From Bin80 sp965261255 (GTDB lineage Bacteria > Bacteroidota > Rhodothermia > Rhodothermales > Bin80), in the NCBI GenBank assembly GCA_965261255.1, contig CBDHCQ010000004.1, positions 3,542,894 through 3,606,893 of the forward strand: DNA of 64,000 nucleotides. Direction: 5' to 3'. Position 1 is the stretch's first letter, and every line of letters starts with the position of its first letter. The position numbers and the translations under genes are program-made. Of this stretch, positions 54,258 through 63,138 are shown one piece after another. The notes below the pieces were generated by a model. It saw nothing but the letters and a program-made list of their open reading frames with translations. It made no database searches and was not told the DNA's origin.

Positions 54258-55659
54258 TTGTCCATGTGATTGACCAGCGCTCATTCGGTGTGCGTGCGTG
54301 TCGCATCAGTTCTACCAGACTGTCCGCCAATTCGGGCATCTGGGTCGATAGGTTGGTAGTTTCACCGAGGTCCTGTTCCAGGTCGTACAATTCGGTGGTA
54401 CCACTTTCATGAAAGTAGACCGCCTTGTAGTCGCCGCTGCGAACAGCTTGCTTGGGGCCTGAACCTTCATGAAATTCCCAGTACAGGTGACCGTGCGCCT
54501 CTTGCTCTTCTCCGGTCAGCGCAGCGAGGAATGAAATTCCGTCCGATTCTGGTGCTTCAATGCCAGCTATTTCTGCTGCCGTTGGAAGGAAGTCCCAGAA
54601 TGCCGATGGATGATCGCTCACGGTGCCTGCCGCGATTCGTTCTGGCCATCGGGCTATGAGGGGAACGCGTATTCCACCCTCATAAAGATCTCGCTTGATA
54701 CCGCGCAGTGGGCCACTGCTTTTGAATAGTTCCGGATCGCGTCCACCCTCGCGGTGGGGGCCATTGTCGCTCGTGAACAGAACCAGTGTGTTGTCGTCAA
54801 TTCCCAGTGCTGCAAGATGGTCCAGTAATCGGCCGACATCCCTGTCGAGGCGACTAATCATGGCAGCGGTACCTTTGTGGGCGTCAGCCCACTCCATGTC
54901 GGCATAGATGCCATAGTCGGGAACTTCCATGCCATGTAATCCGCCGTGGCGGCTTTCATTGTTTGCGTGGGGAATTGTATAGGCCAGATAAAGAAAAAAC
55001 GGTCCACCCACGTTTCGGTCAACAAATGCAAGCGCTTCTTCTGTGAACAGATCGTGTGAATAGTCTACCCTTTTCGTTGCGTATCCACCGAAGCGGCCAA
55101 TGGCGACCACTTCGTTTCGCAGATCCACCTTTGTGGTATCACGCCACAGAAATTCAGGATAGAAATTGTGTGCATGGACCTGATTCAAGTATCCGTAGAA
55201 ATAATCAAAGCCCTGGCGGTTAGGTATTCCTGGAGATCCAGCCTCTCCTAGCCCCCATTTACCGACGAGCCCCGTTGCGTATCCAGCATCCTGAAGCATT
55301 TCGGCCACAGTCACGTCTTCGTCCTCAATGGGAATCCGTCCATTCCCGCGGATTCGACAGTGGCCACTATGAAGGCCGGTCATGAGCACACAGCGCGATG
55401 GTGCACAGACTGTACTGCCTGCGTAGTGACTGGTAAACCGGATACCCTCGGCAGCCATTTGGTCTAGTCGCGGGGTCCGGATGGTTTCCTGACCATAGCT
55501 CCCCAGATCTCCGTATCCCAAATCATCAGCCATGATGTAAATGATATTGGGGGGCGAATCTGATTCAGGATCAGATATTGAACATCCAAAAAAAGCCAGG
55601 ATGGACAGGGTCAGCAAAAATGCGTGACTAGGACGATTAGCGCATGAATAATCCGCCAT
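54241..55659 (-). CDS. Sulfatase (arylsulfatase family), lipoprotein
   Basis: The 472-residue sulfatase starts with a lipoprotein-type leader (LTLSILAFFGC, Cys26). The metal site is seen in NIIYIMADDLGYGDLGSYG, and the formylglycine signature C-x-P-S-R is present as VCAPSRCVLMTG with Cys85, which must be converted by a formylglycine-generating enzyme not found here. LVLFTSDNGPHREGG is the second metal motif. It would remove sulfate from glycans or aryl sulfates at the cell surface. Its start overlaps the SDR gene end by 23 bp. Confidence 0.88.
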   Translation of the reverse strand: MADYSCANRPSHAFLLTLSILAFFGCSISDPESDSPPNIIYIMADDLGYGDLGSYGQETIRTPRLDQMAAEGIRFTSHYAGSTVCAPSRCVLMTGLHSGHCRIRGNGRIPIEDEDVTVAEMLQDAGYATGLVGKWGLGEAGSPGIPNRQGFDYFYGYLNQVHAHNFYPEFLWRDTTKVDLRNEVVAIGRFGGYATKRVDYSHDLFTEEALAFVDRNVGGPFFLYLAYTIPHANNESRHGGLHGMEVPDYGIYADMEWADAHKGTAAMISRLDRDVGRLLDHLAALGIDDNTLVLFTSDNGPHREGGRDPELFKSSGPLRGIKRDLYEGGIRVPLIARWPERIAAGTVSDHPSAFWDFLPTAAEIAGIEAPESDGISFLAALTGEEQEAHGHLYWEFHEGSGPKQAVRSGDYKAVYFHESGTTELYDLEQDLGETTNLSTQMPELADSLVELMRHARTPNERWSITWTTTELP

Positions 55660-56362
55660 TGATATCTATAGTTTCGCCGGTGATGAAGGTGTTTTCAATC
55701 AGGAGTTCTACGGCCTGAGCAATATGATCGCTCTCGCCATTAAATCCCACAGGTGTATCGCTGGCAATAGCAGCCAGTTTGTCCTCAGTAGAGTATCGGT
55801 CATGAAACGGTGTAAGAATAACACCGGGAGCGATGGCATTCACGCGGATTTCGGGTGCAAGCTCACGAGCCGCTCCGCGCGTAAAGGAGTCCAATGCCCC
55901 TTTTGCCGCTCCATATGCCGTTGCTGTGGGGGCGCCATGTCGCATAGCGATGGAGGTCATGTTTACGATGCTGGGCAAGTTGCCTCTGCGCAAAAGCGGG
56001 ACACACAACTGCGTAAGAAGGATTGCTGAAAAAGTGTTCAGCGAGAAGATACGCTCCATGAGCGACCAGGTCAGGTTTTCAACCGTGTGACGCTCCAGAA
56101 GGCTGCCTGCATTGTTGACCAGTACATCTAGGTGATCCGTAACGCGGGTTACATCTCGCACGAGTGCACGACAGCCGGCTTCATGCATGAGATCAGCCTG
56201 GGAGGTATGCACAACTCCTCCTAGATCCCGAACCCTCTTTGCTACGGGGTCAATGGGTGACTGATTATGGTGGAGGATAAGCGAGTTGCCTTTTGCCAGT
56301 CGTCGGGCTATAATGGCGCCTATGCCCGTACTGGCTCCCGTGATCAGTATTGTACGTTGCAT
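55637..56362 (-). CDS. Short-chain dehydrogenase/reductase
   Basis: The 241-residue SDR has the cofactor motif TGASTGIG, structural NNAG (VLVNNAGSLLERH) and the catalytic set Ser in NMTSIAM, then Tyr-x3-Lys in AYGAAKGALDSF. The end DINGGLFMR is typical. It overlaps the sulfatase gene downstream, so both are probably expressed together, possibly for processing a desulfated sugar or alcohol. The substrate is unknown. Confidence 0.88.
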   Translation of the reverse strand: MQRTILITGASTGIGAIIARRLAKGNSLILHHNQSPIDPVAKRVRDLGGVVHTSQADLMHEAGCRALVRDVTRVTDHLDVLVNNAGSLLERHTVENLTWSLMERIFSLNTFSAILLTQLCVPLLRRGNLPSIVNMTSIAMRHGAPTATAYGAAKGALDSFTRGAARELAPEIRVNAIAPGVILTPFHDRYSTEDKLAAIASDTPVGFNGESDHIAQAVELLIENTFITGETIDINGGLFMR

Positions 56363-56404
56363 GATTTCAAAAAGAGGATTGGTACTGGGATGTGTTGAAG
56401 GAGG

Positions 56405-56553
56405 AGGTTGTTGAGCTTGTGCGTGGAAAACTCTGATTCGTAACAGATTCGACGCCGATCGCCATCATAGATACATGCTGAAATCGTATCTCGAAGAACG
56501 TCCAGACCAGCGTGGTAACGGATCCTGGAAGACGGTAAAGGTTGAAGTTTCAT
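56405..56553 (-). pseudogene. N-terminal fragment resembling an IS110-type transposase
   Basis: The reverse frame reads IRYHAGLDVLRDTISACIYD and GDRRRICYESEF, which resembles the RuvC-like start of IS110-family transposases (G-x-D-V-x-K-D-T-I). It stops after ~50 residues and no further part is present. Confidence 0.4.
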
Positions 56554-57054
56554 AGCAAGTAACGGTTTGGTTTAGTACCGGAGGATAAGGTCCGACGAGG
56601 AACCTGTTATGCTATAGGTATCTATGAAACAGTACCGGCGGCTTGATACGCCCTGTCAATTCAGCTCGATTGATGTGTTTGATCAATGCCTCGCATAATG
56701 ATTCGGGTAAATGTTGGTCATTGAATTCTTCGTTATCTCTGTTGTCAATATATTATTGCTGCTCCGCTCCCCCCTATAATGGAGGAAATCGTGCATATTC
56801 CGACCAAGTGGGCCACCAATTCCGCCCGAATGAACTTCATCCGCATGAGTATACCTATGCGAACTATAGACCAAACCCTAACCCGGTATCCCTATCCGAG
56901 GGGTCTATCTGCTCTTTTTCGTGATCTCGCTTCGCCAGTCCCAACAATTTTTCTCGCATCGTCATTCCTTCGTATCGGGCGTTGGCTACTGGCTCGCCCA
57001 GTATCTTATAGGTACACGCTTTGGTAGATTGGTCAGATTCAGATTCTCTGCCAG
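56554..57054. other. Non-coding stretch before the restriction-modification genes
   Basis: No convincing gene was found here. Short frames exist on both strands but lack family features. Since the endonuclease gene at 57055 ends here, this may be the edge of the transferred defence block. Confidence 0.4.
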
Positions 57055-57753
57055 TCATCGTATTCGCGAGTATTTTGCGTGAATCTCATCTTTCATGCGT
57101 TCGAAAAATCGATCTATACTTAACTTGTCTTCTAGTAATCTATAATTCTTTTCCGAAACATCTGGTAAATCGTCTCTTGTGCATTGGCGGATAATTTCAC
57201 CCCTGAATCCCGAAAGCAAGAACACCACCATGCACTGTATATCTGGGACGTGGTGTAATCCATGATCTTCGGCTAGTTTTGCGTACAATTCTGTTGCAGG
57301 ATCATTGACTTTCTCCCATTTCTTAAACACCTTATTCTTATTCAGATATGGTGTGGGGTGCGTTCGTAACATTATATGACCGAATACTATATCACTGCTT
57401 CTCAAATTTGCAGTCTCTCCGAGTTGGTGTTCAAAGTAATTGTTTTTGTTTTGGTTGTAGTTGACCATTGGGAATTTCAGACTTACGACCCCAAGTGTAA
57501 CCCCATTGCGAGAAATTTCGACATCTACTTTCTTGGGATAATATCTACCTTGAACTGTTGATTCCTTCCCTCCCCAATCAGTGAGACCTTCTATGCAATA
57601 GCTGTCACCAAGCACCAAATGCAATTCTTCAATAATCCATCCATGAATAACCTTTAGTCTTTCAGGTGACCTAGATCCCTCGGTTTGCAAGAGATACCGC
57701 TTATATGATTCTGGTGCTGCATCCAACAAACGCTCTCTAAGCGTGGAACTCAT
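57055..57753 (-). CDS. Putative type II restriction endonuclease
   Basis: The 232-residue protein lies 4 bp after a DNA methyltransferase gene. It contains a possible nuclease core, KKVDVEISRNGVTLGVVSLK then YFEHQLGETANLRSSDIVFG, resembling the D...xK plus N-N-Y/E pattern of PD-(D/E)XK restriction enzymes, although the residue before the Lys pair is Ser rather than Asp/Glu. I assign it mainly on context. Cognate-site specificity cannot be read. Confidence 0.6.
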   Translation of the reverse strand: MSSTLRERLLDAAPESYKRYLLQTEGSRSPERLKVIHGWIIEELHLVLGDSYCIEGLTDWGGKESTVQGRYYPKKVDVEISRNGVTLGVVSLKFPMVNYNQNKNNYFEHQLGETANLRSSDIVFGHIMLRTHPTPYLNKNKVFKKWEKVNDPATELYAKLAEDHGLHHVPDIQCMVVFLLSGFRGEIIRQCTRDDLPDVSEKNYRLLEDKLSIDRFFERMKDEIHAKYSRIR

Positions 57754-57757
57754 GTGA

Positions 57758-59236
57758 TTAAATTGTTACAATAGATGATTCGACTGGGAAGTCTGAGATA
57801 TAACGCTTGGCATAGCTGTACCAGCCTCCACGAAATGGTTGAGCAAAGGTTTTTATGTGTTGATCCATTTCTGGGCTATTCAATACCGTCTGCAAGGCAG
57901 CTAGTCTTATGCGAATGCGGGGCTTCACGCAATAGCCGGAATAAAACAACGTATCGGGATCATTGCAAATTTGGAAATTTGGTTTGGGGTTCATGCCAGA
58001 CGTTAAAATCTTGCGCCCGAATGCACTCCGAATCCCTACCTCACGTCCATACCCATGCCATTTCGATTCGCAAAATGTCCCTTTGTCTCGACCTAGTAGT
58101 TGATCTTTGTTTGCAAGAAGCCATTTATAGGCAAGTGGAAAAGTATCCGCAAACTTGTCCTCAGGTATCAGCTTCCCCTTGCTGTCGTAGGGATAGATCA
58201 CCACTCGGTTAACCCTATCCTTGCCCTGCTTCAAAACAGATGCCTTTAGGATTCGCTTTACCGCCTTGTCTTCAACTAAGAACCGATCTTCTCCATCTGT
58301 TACGGTCACAAATTCGCCATCCCGTCCAACTACCTCAAGGATGAAAACTCTGTCCGCCAGGGTTTGAATGCCAACACGAATCTCGGCAATATCAGATAGT
58401 TTGATGAAGTCTGATGGTGGTGTGGAATGGTTGTTGGTAACCGCCCATCTTGATTCATATCTCACAAGATTCGCAGGAACAGAAAATCCCTCCCCGTCCC
58501 ATAGGCGAATCGCTTCATCGTCGTTATTACGATCCTTGCAAACGTGTGTGATGCAGGTGTAGGTACTCACACCTGGAAATACTTGAAAATCCCGGAAATC
58601 ACATAAGGAAACAAGCCCGTGTCTTGCTTCCAAGTCTTTACGCATAGGTTTCCCCGCATCATTTCGTATCCAGCCGCTAGGAGAAATGAATCTCAGACTA
58701 CCACCGCTTTTGAGCAACCTCAAGCCCAATTCAAAAAACACGATGTAAAGATCACTCGATCCATAGAAGTATTTCCATCCAGCTCGCTTGATTTTGTCTC
58801 TACGATCTGATTCCAGGTGCTGAATGCGAACGTAGGGGGGATTGCCTACAACCCAGTCAAATCGCTCTTGATCTGCTTCCTGTGCCTCCATGGCGTCTAA
58901 TTTTTTTACACGCCAGAAATTATGTGGAAAATCATGACCTAGTACATCTCTTGAAACAGATGATAACCTTTGCCTACAATGCTCAACCGCTTCCCCGTCA
59001 ATGTCATATCCCGTTAGTTGCTTCAGTGTCTCAATATATCGGAGGCGTTCTTTCTTGGAGGATGTAAGCACACGTTCACATATCTGTTTAGCTATTGGAA
59101 CAAGGAAGTCGCCCGATCCACACGCGGGATCGCAAATGCGCAACCCCTTCAATGATTCCTCGAACAAAGGGAGCAACATGTAATCCACAACCCAAGCAGG
59201 CGTGTATACTTTGCCAAACGTCTTGACCACGTCCAT
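57758..59236 (-). CDS. N6-adenine DNA methyltransferase, TaqI-like
   Basis: The 492-residue enzyme has SAM motif I DPACGSGDFLV (36-46) and catalytic motif IV NPPY (132-135), followed by a TaqI-type target-recognition half (NFQICNDPDTLFYSGYCVKP). It would methylate adenine in the recognition site of the partner endonuclease. Its start codon overlaps the stop of the upstream IS1595-derived frame (TAATG), so translation may be coupled to that frame. Confidence 0.88.
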   Translation of the reverse strand: MDVVKTFGKVYTPAWVVDYMLLPLFEESLKGLRICDPACGSGDFLVPIAKQICERVLTSSKKERLRYIETLKQLTGYDIDGEAVEHCRQRLSSVSRDVLGHDFPHNFWRVKKLDAMEAQEADQERFDWVVGNPPYVRIQHLESDRRDKIKRAGWKYFYGSSDLYIVFFELGLRLLKSGGSLRFISPSGWIRNDAGKPMRKDLEARHGLVSLCDFRDFQVFPGVSTYTCITHVCKDRNNDDEAIRLWDGEGFSVPANLVRYESRWAVTNNHSTPPSDFIKLSDIAEIRVGIQTLADRVFILEVVGRDGEFVTVTDGEDRFLVEDKAVKRILKASVLKQGKDRVNRVVIYPYDSKGKLIPEDKFADTFPLAYKWLLANKDQLLGRDKGTFCESKWHGYGREVGIRSAFGRKILTSGMNPKPNFQICNDPDTLFYSGYCVKPRIRIRLAALQTVLNSPEMDQHIKTFAQPFRGGWYSYAKRYISDFPVESSIVTI

Positions 59237-59613
59237 TACGCAACGAGATCTTTATACCTCAACTGCTTTGTTGCCATCTCCATGACGGCCAACTCCGTCT
59301 GATCCATCGTGTCAAAATCCCGCACGTTATTCATTCCCGCAAACTGCGTTACATATCGGTTGAGATGCTCCTTGCTCAGGTGGTGGAAAGTGCCATGACA
59401 AGCACGCTTCGGGACTGCCCAAACGGACTCAATCCCATTCGTATACTTGGTTTCGCAGGTATTACAACCTTTACAGCGCGGGCCGGCACGTCCCTTTGCC
59501 CAGAATATAGACTCAAACCAGTGCGTAGCAGAATTTTCATCAGGAAACATTTCCGCGAGCTTGAGTGGGCCAATTCCTTTGTGGTAGTAACGTCCAGGTC
59601 CTTTCTGCGCCAT
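59236..59613 (-). CDS. Internally deleted IS1595 transposase, in frame
   Basis: The reverse frame from Met at 59613 encodes the N-terminus of an IS1595 transposase (MAQKGPGRYYHKGIGPLKLA, zinc ribbon KGRAGPRCKGCNTCETK). It then jumps directly to the C-terminal part (YTNGIESVWAVPKRACHGTF and LNRYVTQFAGMNNVRDFDTM). The whole catalytic DDE core is missing, yet the frame is intact. It cannot transpose. An intact frame after such a deletion could be chance or a domesticated DNA/zinc-binding regulator of the methyltransferase behind it. Confidence 0.8.
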   Translation of the reverse strand: MAQKGPGRYYHKGIGPLKLAEMFPDENSATHWFESIFWAKGRAGPRCKGCNTCETKYTNGIESVWAVPKRACHGTFHHLSKEHLNRYVTQFAGMNNVRDFDTMDQTELAVMEMATKQLRYKDLVA

Positions 59614-60059
59614 TTTTGTTTTGTCCCTCCGGGCGGTGGTGTTTAAGATAGTATCTTGTACGCACAACTTCCAACTTATTTACAGTTTGGTCTATAATTC
59701 CCTTACCCATCAACCAACCGAAAATAGACCTATGCAATCCTTCTTCCATATCTGGATCCACCGTCGTCGGCATGGATGTGCACAAACTGCGGGCGCGTTG
59801 TGCGATTGCAATACGCGTACAGGTGAGACGATGGACGAGCGGGAATAGCTGTGGGCAGTCTACGGTCATAATAGCACAGGCGACTTTGATTAGCTCCCAA
59901 GTCTGTTTGACCGACTGGTAGCGCTATACCCCAACCTTGAAACGGATCGTCGCCTACAGAGGCTGAGTCAGAATGCCTACAGACTCTGAACGCAGCATAG
60001 AGATTGTTCCACGGAGTTGAATAGTCGCATGGAGTCTGCAAGCTCACAACCTAGAACGG
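59614..60059. other. Non-coding stretch between helicase block and transposase derivative
   Basis: No gene is clear. AAGATA-G-TATCTT at 59643-59655 forms a small inverted repeat beside the IS1595-derived frame and could belong to its terminal repeat. Frames across 59730-60047 look like decayed sequence. Confidence 0.35.
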
Positions 60060-60320
60060 CTAGAGCAACTGCTTGAGTGCTTCGAGATCCTTGTGGGTTT
60101 TATTTAGGATTTGCTGATAGCATGCGCTACAAAAGCGTTTGAGAGAGTGAGGTGATACACGCAGGTTTGGAATGGCCGCACAAATAGTGCCAACCGGCAA
60201 GGGGACTTTGCAGCGGCGACAAGGACTTGATTGCCTTACTTGTACTGCCCTAGGGCGGCCGTTAGCGGCACCAATCAGTGACGGGACAGGGCCCCTAGGG
60301 GATTTAGGCTTGTTGCTCAT
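60060..60320 (-). CDS. Small zinc-ribbon-like protein
   Basis: From the ATG at 60320 the protein has about 86 residues: a Pro/Arg-rich N-terminus (MSNKPKSPRGPVPSLIGAAN) and two C-x2-C knuckles (SPCRRCKVPLPVG and KRFCSACYQQIL) that should bind one zinc. Its start overlaps the end of the helicase gene by 17 bp, so the two are co-translated. No family was recognised. Confidence 0.6.
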   Translation of the reverse strand: MSNKPKSPRGPVPSLIGAANGRPRAVQVRQSSPCRRCKVPLPVGTICAAIPNLRVSPHSLKRFCSACYQQILNKTHKDLEALKQLL

Positions 60321-62331
60321 ATTCGCTCTTTGCTTTGTGAACACGTTTAGCTACCGATCGGAGTATATCATCCAGGCTTTCGGTAACTCGCTTGAAGTCT
60401 TCAACGCTTGCCTCGTCACGCTCCTTGCCAAGACGCAGATTGATTTCACGATTAATCATCATAAGCGCGCAGATATAGTTGCTACGCCCGGGCACTGACA
60501 GAGATGTATACTTACGGGGTACCTCCACTCCGCCCATTGACAGGTCCAACCGGTTGAGCAGGAGCTTTGCTATACGCTTACCTTGCTCGTAGAGTCTTTT
60601 TCTCGCTTCTTGTAGTTCACGCTGGGGCTGGACGACAAAAGGCCCCGATGAAGATTGTTTTCGGATACGCTCTCTCTGGGAGTTTCTGACAAGTCTTTCT
60701 GCGTCAGCAGGATCAAGCCCATAAAGTTTGAGCCGATCGGACAAGTCATCAACTATCTGTTGATCGTCAATGTTAATCAAATCTTCTTCCCACAGGGATT
60801 CAACCACTTCGCCATAAACAACAACCGGTTCGTGAGTTCTTTGCCTGGCTGAGCCATCCCGTACACTGGCTGGTATCTCAGGCTCTACTTCGCCAATGAC
60901 ATCGGTCCAAAAGGCGTGGTCATCATTGTCGAACTCTTTGAACTCATCTAGACGTTTGCCAAGGTTCATTCCAAGATGAGTAACGATATGCCCGGCATTA
61001 TCTGGATGAGACGGATCTTTCTGAACCACCACGCGCATTATCCTGCCAACAAATTGGATGAATGGTGCCAACGTCCTGAAGGGACGAAAAATGGCTGCTA
61101 CGCTTAGCTTCGGATGATCAAAGCCCTCGCCCAGCATCTGAACCTGAACTATGCAGTCAAGCGTTCCATTATAAAGCGCATTTAGGATTGTCTTCTGCTT
61201 TTCCGCTCCTTGTTTACTGTGAACAACATCAGCACTGTAACCGCGCTCCATATAAAGTGAGCGAATTTCCTTGGCATGATTGATTGAGCATGCGACAGCA
61301 ATTAGCTGATGGGGAGTCCCGGTGAGTCTGAGCTCTTCGAGTTTGGCCAAACTGTTATCAACAATATGCTCATTGCATGGGCGAGCGAGAGCGATACCTC
61401 TACTGAACCATTGCTCTTCTCGTAATTCAAGAACCTCGTACAGGGTGTAGGTACGATCAGCTTCATCACGAAACCCCAGTGTGATTTCAGAGGGTGCCAC
61501 ATGGCTGGTTTTCAATCGCTTGATATAGCCATTGAGCATGGCGCTTCTGAACGAGTAGCGATAGACGAGCTCACCATCGATCCGCTTGCGGTCACTACGA
61601 AACGGAGTAGCAGTTAGGTGAACCACCTTGGCCGTAGGAAAATGATCAATGACTTTGCCCCAACTTTCAGCTGCGCTGTGGTGGGCTTCATCTACGATGA
61701 TCATATCGATGAAATCATTTGGGAACTTAGTTAGCCATTTGTCAACGTTGGTTGCGAGTTGTTGAACATTGGTAACAACAATATGCGAAATGGCGACTAC
61801 CGACATGTTGCCACTATCTAGAGTACACGCCAGCGGACCCAAGTGTGTCTGGCCTTTGCTCAGTACACCTGTCTTACGCCAAAAACATTTCTGTGCATTC
61901 GTAATGTCCATCGCGTCGAACAACTCTCTCTTTATTGTGAGATTTGGGGCGATCACCAAGACACGTCCCTTGGCCAAGCCGAATGGGAGCAGCGAGGCCA
62001 AGCCGGTCTTGCCACATCCGACCGGTAGTTGGAGGATAGCTTTGTTTTTTCCAGCACGGAAAAAGTCGTAGGTGCGCAAATAGCCTTCTCGTTGGGGCAC
62101 ACGTAGGGACGCGTTGTCCCCAATGGAGGTGTCTAGATTCAGGAAAAAGGATTCCATAGGGTGTTGTGACCGAATCCAGACATCCACTTCCGCCTTGTCA
62201 AAAGCCCATTTCCTTCCAATTTTCCTTGCCGGGATGCGACCCTCCTGCGCTAGCTTGTAAAGAGTGGTTTTTCCCATATTCAGGAAGGAGGAGGCCTCGT
62301 CTACAGACATCCAAGTGGTATTGTGACTCAT
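60304..62331 (-). CDS. HTH-SF2 helicase fusion (defence-like)
   Basis: The 675-residue protein opens with an excisionase/MerR-type HTH (residues 6-52, WMSVDEASSFLNMGKTTLYK and RKIGRKWAFDKAEVDVWI). A superfamily 2 helicase core follows: PVGCGKT (103-109), VDEAHH (213-218), TATP (240-243) and QFVGRIMR. The ~170-residue C-terminal tail is charged and not recognised. The fusion is unusual and sits beside a restriction-modification pair with a co-translated zinc-ribbon partner, so a role in anti-phage defence or mobile-element control is likely but unproven. Confidence 0.85.
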   Translation of the reverse strand: MSHNTTWMSVDEASSFLNMGKTTLYKLAQEGRIPARKIGRKWAFDKAEVDVWIRSQHPMESFFLNLDTSIGDNASLRVPQREGYLRTYDFFRAGKNKAILQLPVGCGKTGLASLLPFGLAKGRVLVIAPNLTIKRELFDAMDITNAQKCFWRKTGVLSKGQTHLGPLACTLDSGNMSVVAISHIVVTNVQQLATNVDKWLTKFPNDFIDMIIVDEAHHSAAESWGKVIDHFPTAKVVHLTATPFRSDRKRIDGELVYRYSFRSAMLNGYIKRLKTSHVAPSEITLGFRDEADRTYTLYEVLELREEQWFSRGIALARPCNEHIVDNSLAKLEELRLTGTPHQLIAVACSINHAKEIRSLYMERGYSADVVHSKQGAEKQKTILNALYNGTLDCIVQVQMLGEGFDHPKLSVAAIFRPFRTLAPFIQFVGRIMRVVVQKDPSHPDNAGHIVTHLGMNLGKRLDEFKEFDNDDHAFWTDVIGEVEPEIPASVRDGSARQRTHEPVVVYGEVVESLWEEDLINIDDQQIVDDLSDRLKLYGLDPADAERLVRNSQRERIRKQSSSGPFVVQPQRELQEARKRLYEQGKRIAKLLLNRLDLSMGGVEVPRKYTSLSVPGRSNYICALMMINREINLRLGKERDEASVEDFKRVTESLDDILRSVAKRVHKAKSEYEQQA

Positions 62332-62356
62332 AGTATTCTTAGGTATTGATAGTTAA

Positions 62357-62384
62357 TGATAGCTAATAATACGAATTACTATCA
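62357..62384. promoter_or_regulatory. AT-rich inverted repeat before the helicase gene
   Basis: TGATAG-C-TAAT pairs with ATTA-CTATCA around AATACGA, 26 bases upstream of the helicase start. A further TGATAG lies at 62347. It is a candidate operator, possibly bound by the HTH at the N-terminus of the helicase itself. Confidence 0.5.
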
Positions 62385-63138
62385 TAAGAATCAAGAACAC
62401 CGCTCGCTTCAGGCCTCTATTGTTCCAGTAATCGTGCCATGGGCTCGTACTCAACTTGGATTTGACATTCAACAATGCGACGATGGGCCCAGTTGTATGC
62501 GCATCCGGTACAGTATCTGTGTCTGGAGTAGTTGCTGGTTTGTTTCGCAGCCCGGCCATTCCTTTCTTCTGAATTATTGGATGACCTAAAGCTCCCCTGA
62601 AGAATTACTTGAATGCACCTGCAAGGCATTTAAACCCCTTGAGGCAACGGCAGCTAGTTAATTGGATAACCAATAGGCATCCGTGTCTTTGTGATGGTTG
62701 TATCATTTGCACAAACTCACTTAAGACGTTTTCGACTTTACCTGTTTCGGGCACACTCTTTTGTTACGCGCAAGTGCAGCATTCCAGAGAACCCAGTTAG
62801 AACCGGCAAGTGCATTCTTAACATGTACACTTCAAGCAAACCACGTAAACGACAGCGTAACGCAACGTATGAACGTTTTGGAGTTTCATTCGCACAAGCC
62901 GCTATGGGGAAGGACATCAGTGTCAGAGAAGTTATGGTAAGAACCGGGACAGGACGCGAAGCTGTTCCAGACTCGAATGTTTCCGTGAACTGCACTAAAA
63001 GTTCATGAAACGCGGAGTTACTGGATTCACGATAAACCCCGTCAACATCCTGCATGGGGATTGAACTCATTCTGGTAGGGATATATCCGGGAGGGTTGGA
63101 TTGTGTTCGTGATGGCGAGTACAGATAGCCAGATTGGA
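62385..63138. other. Stretch with only doubtful small frames
   Basis: No secure gene was found. A reverse frame at 62417-62629 encodes 70 residues with a C-x2-C pair (RYCTGCAYNWAHRRIVECQI) and could be a small zinc protein upstream of the helicase. A forward frame from the ATG at 62822 to 63008 encodes a basic 61-residue peptide (MYTSSKPRKRQRNATYERFG). Neither is recognised. Confidence 0.3.
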
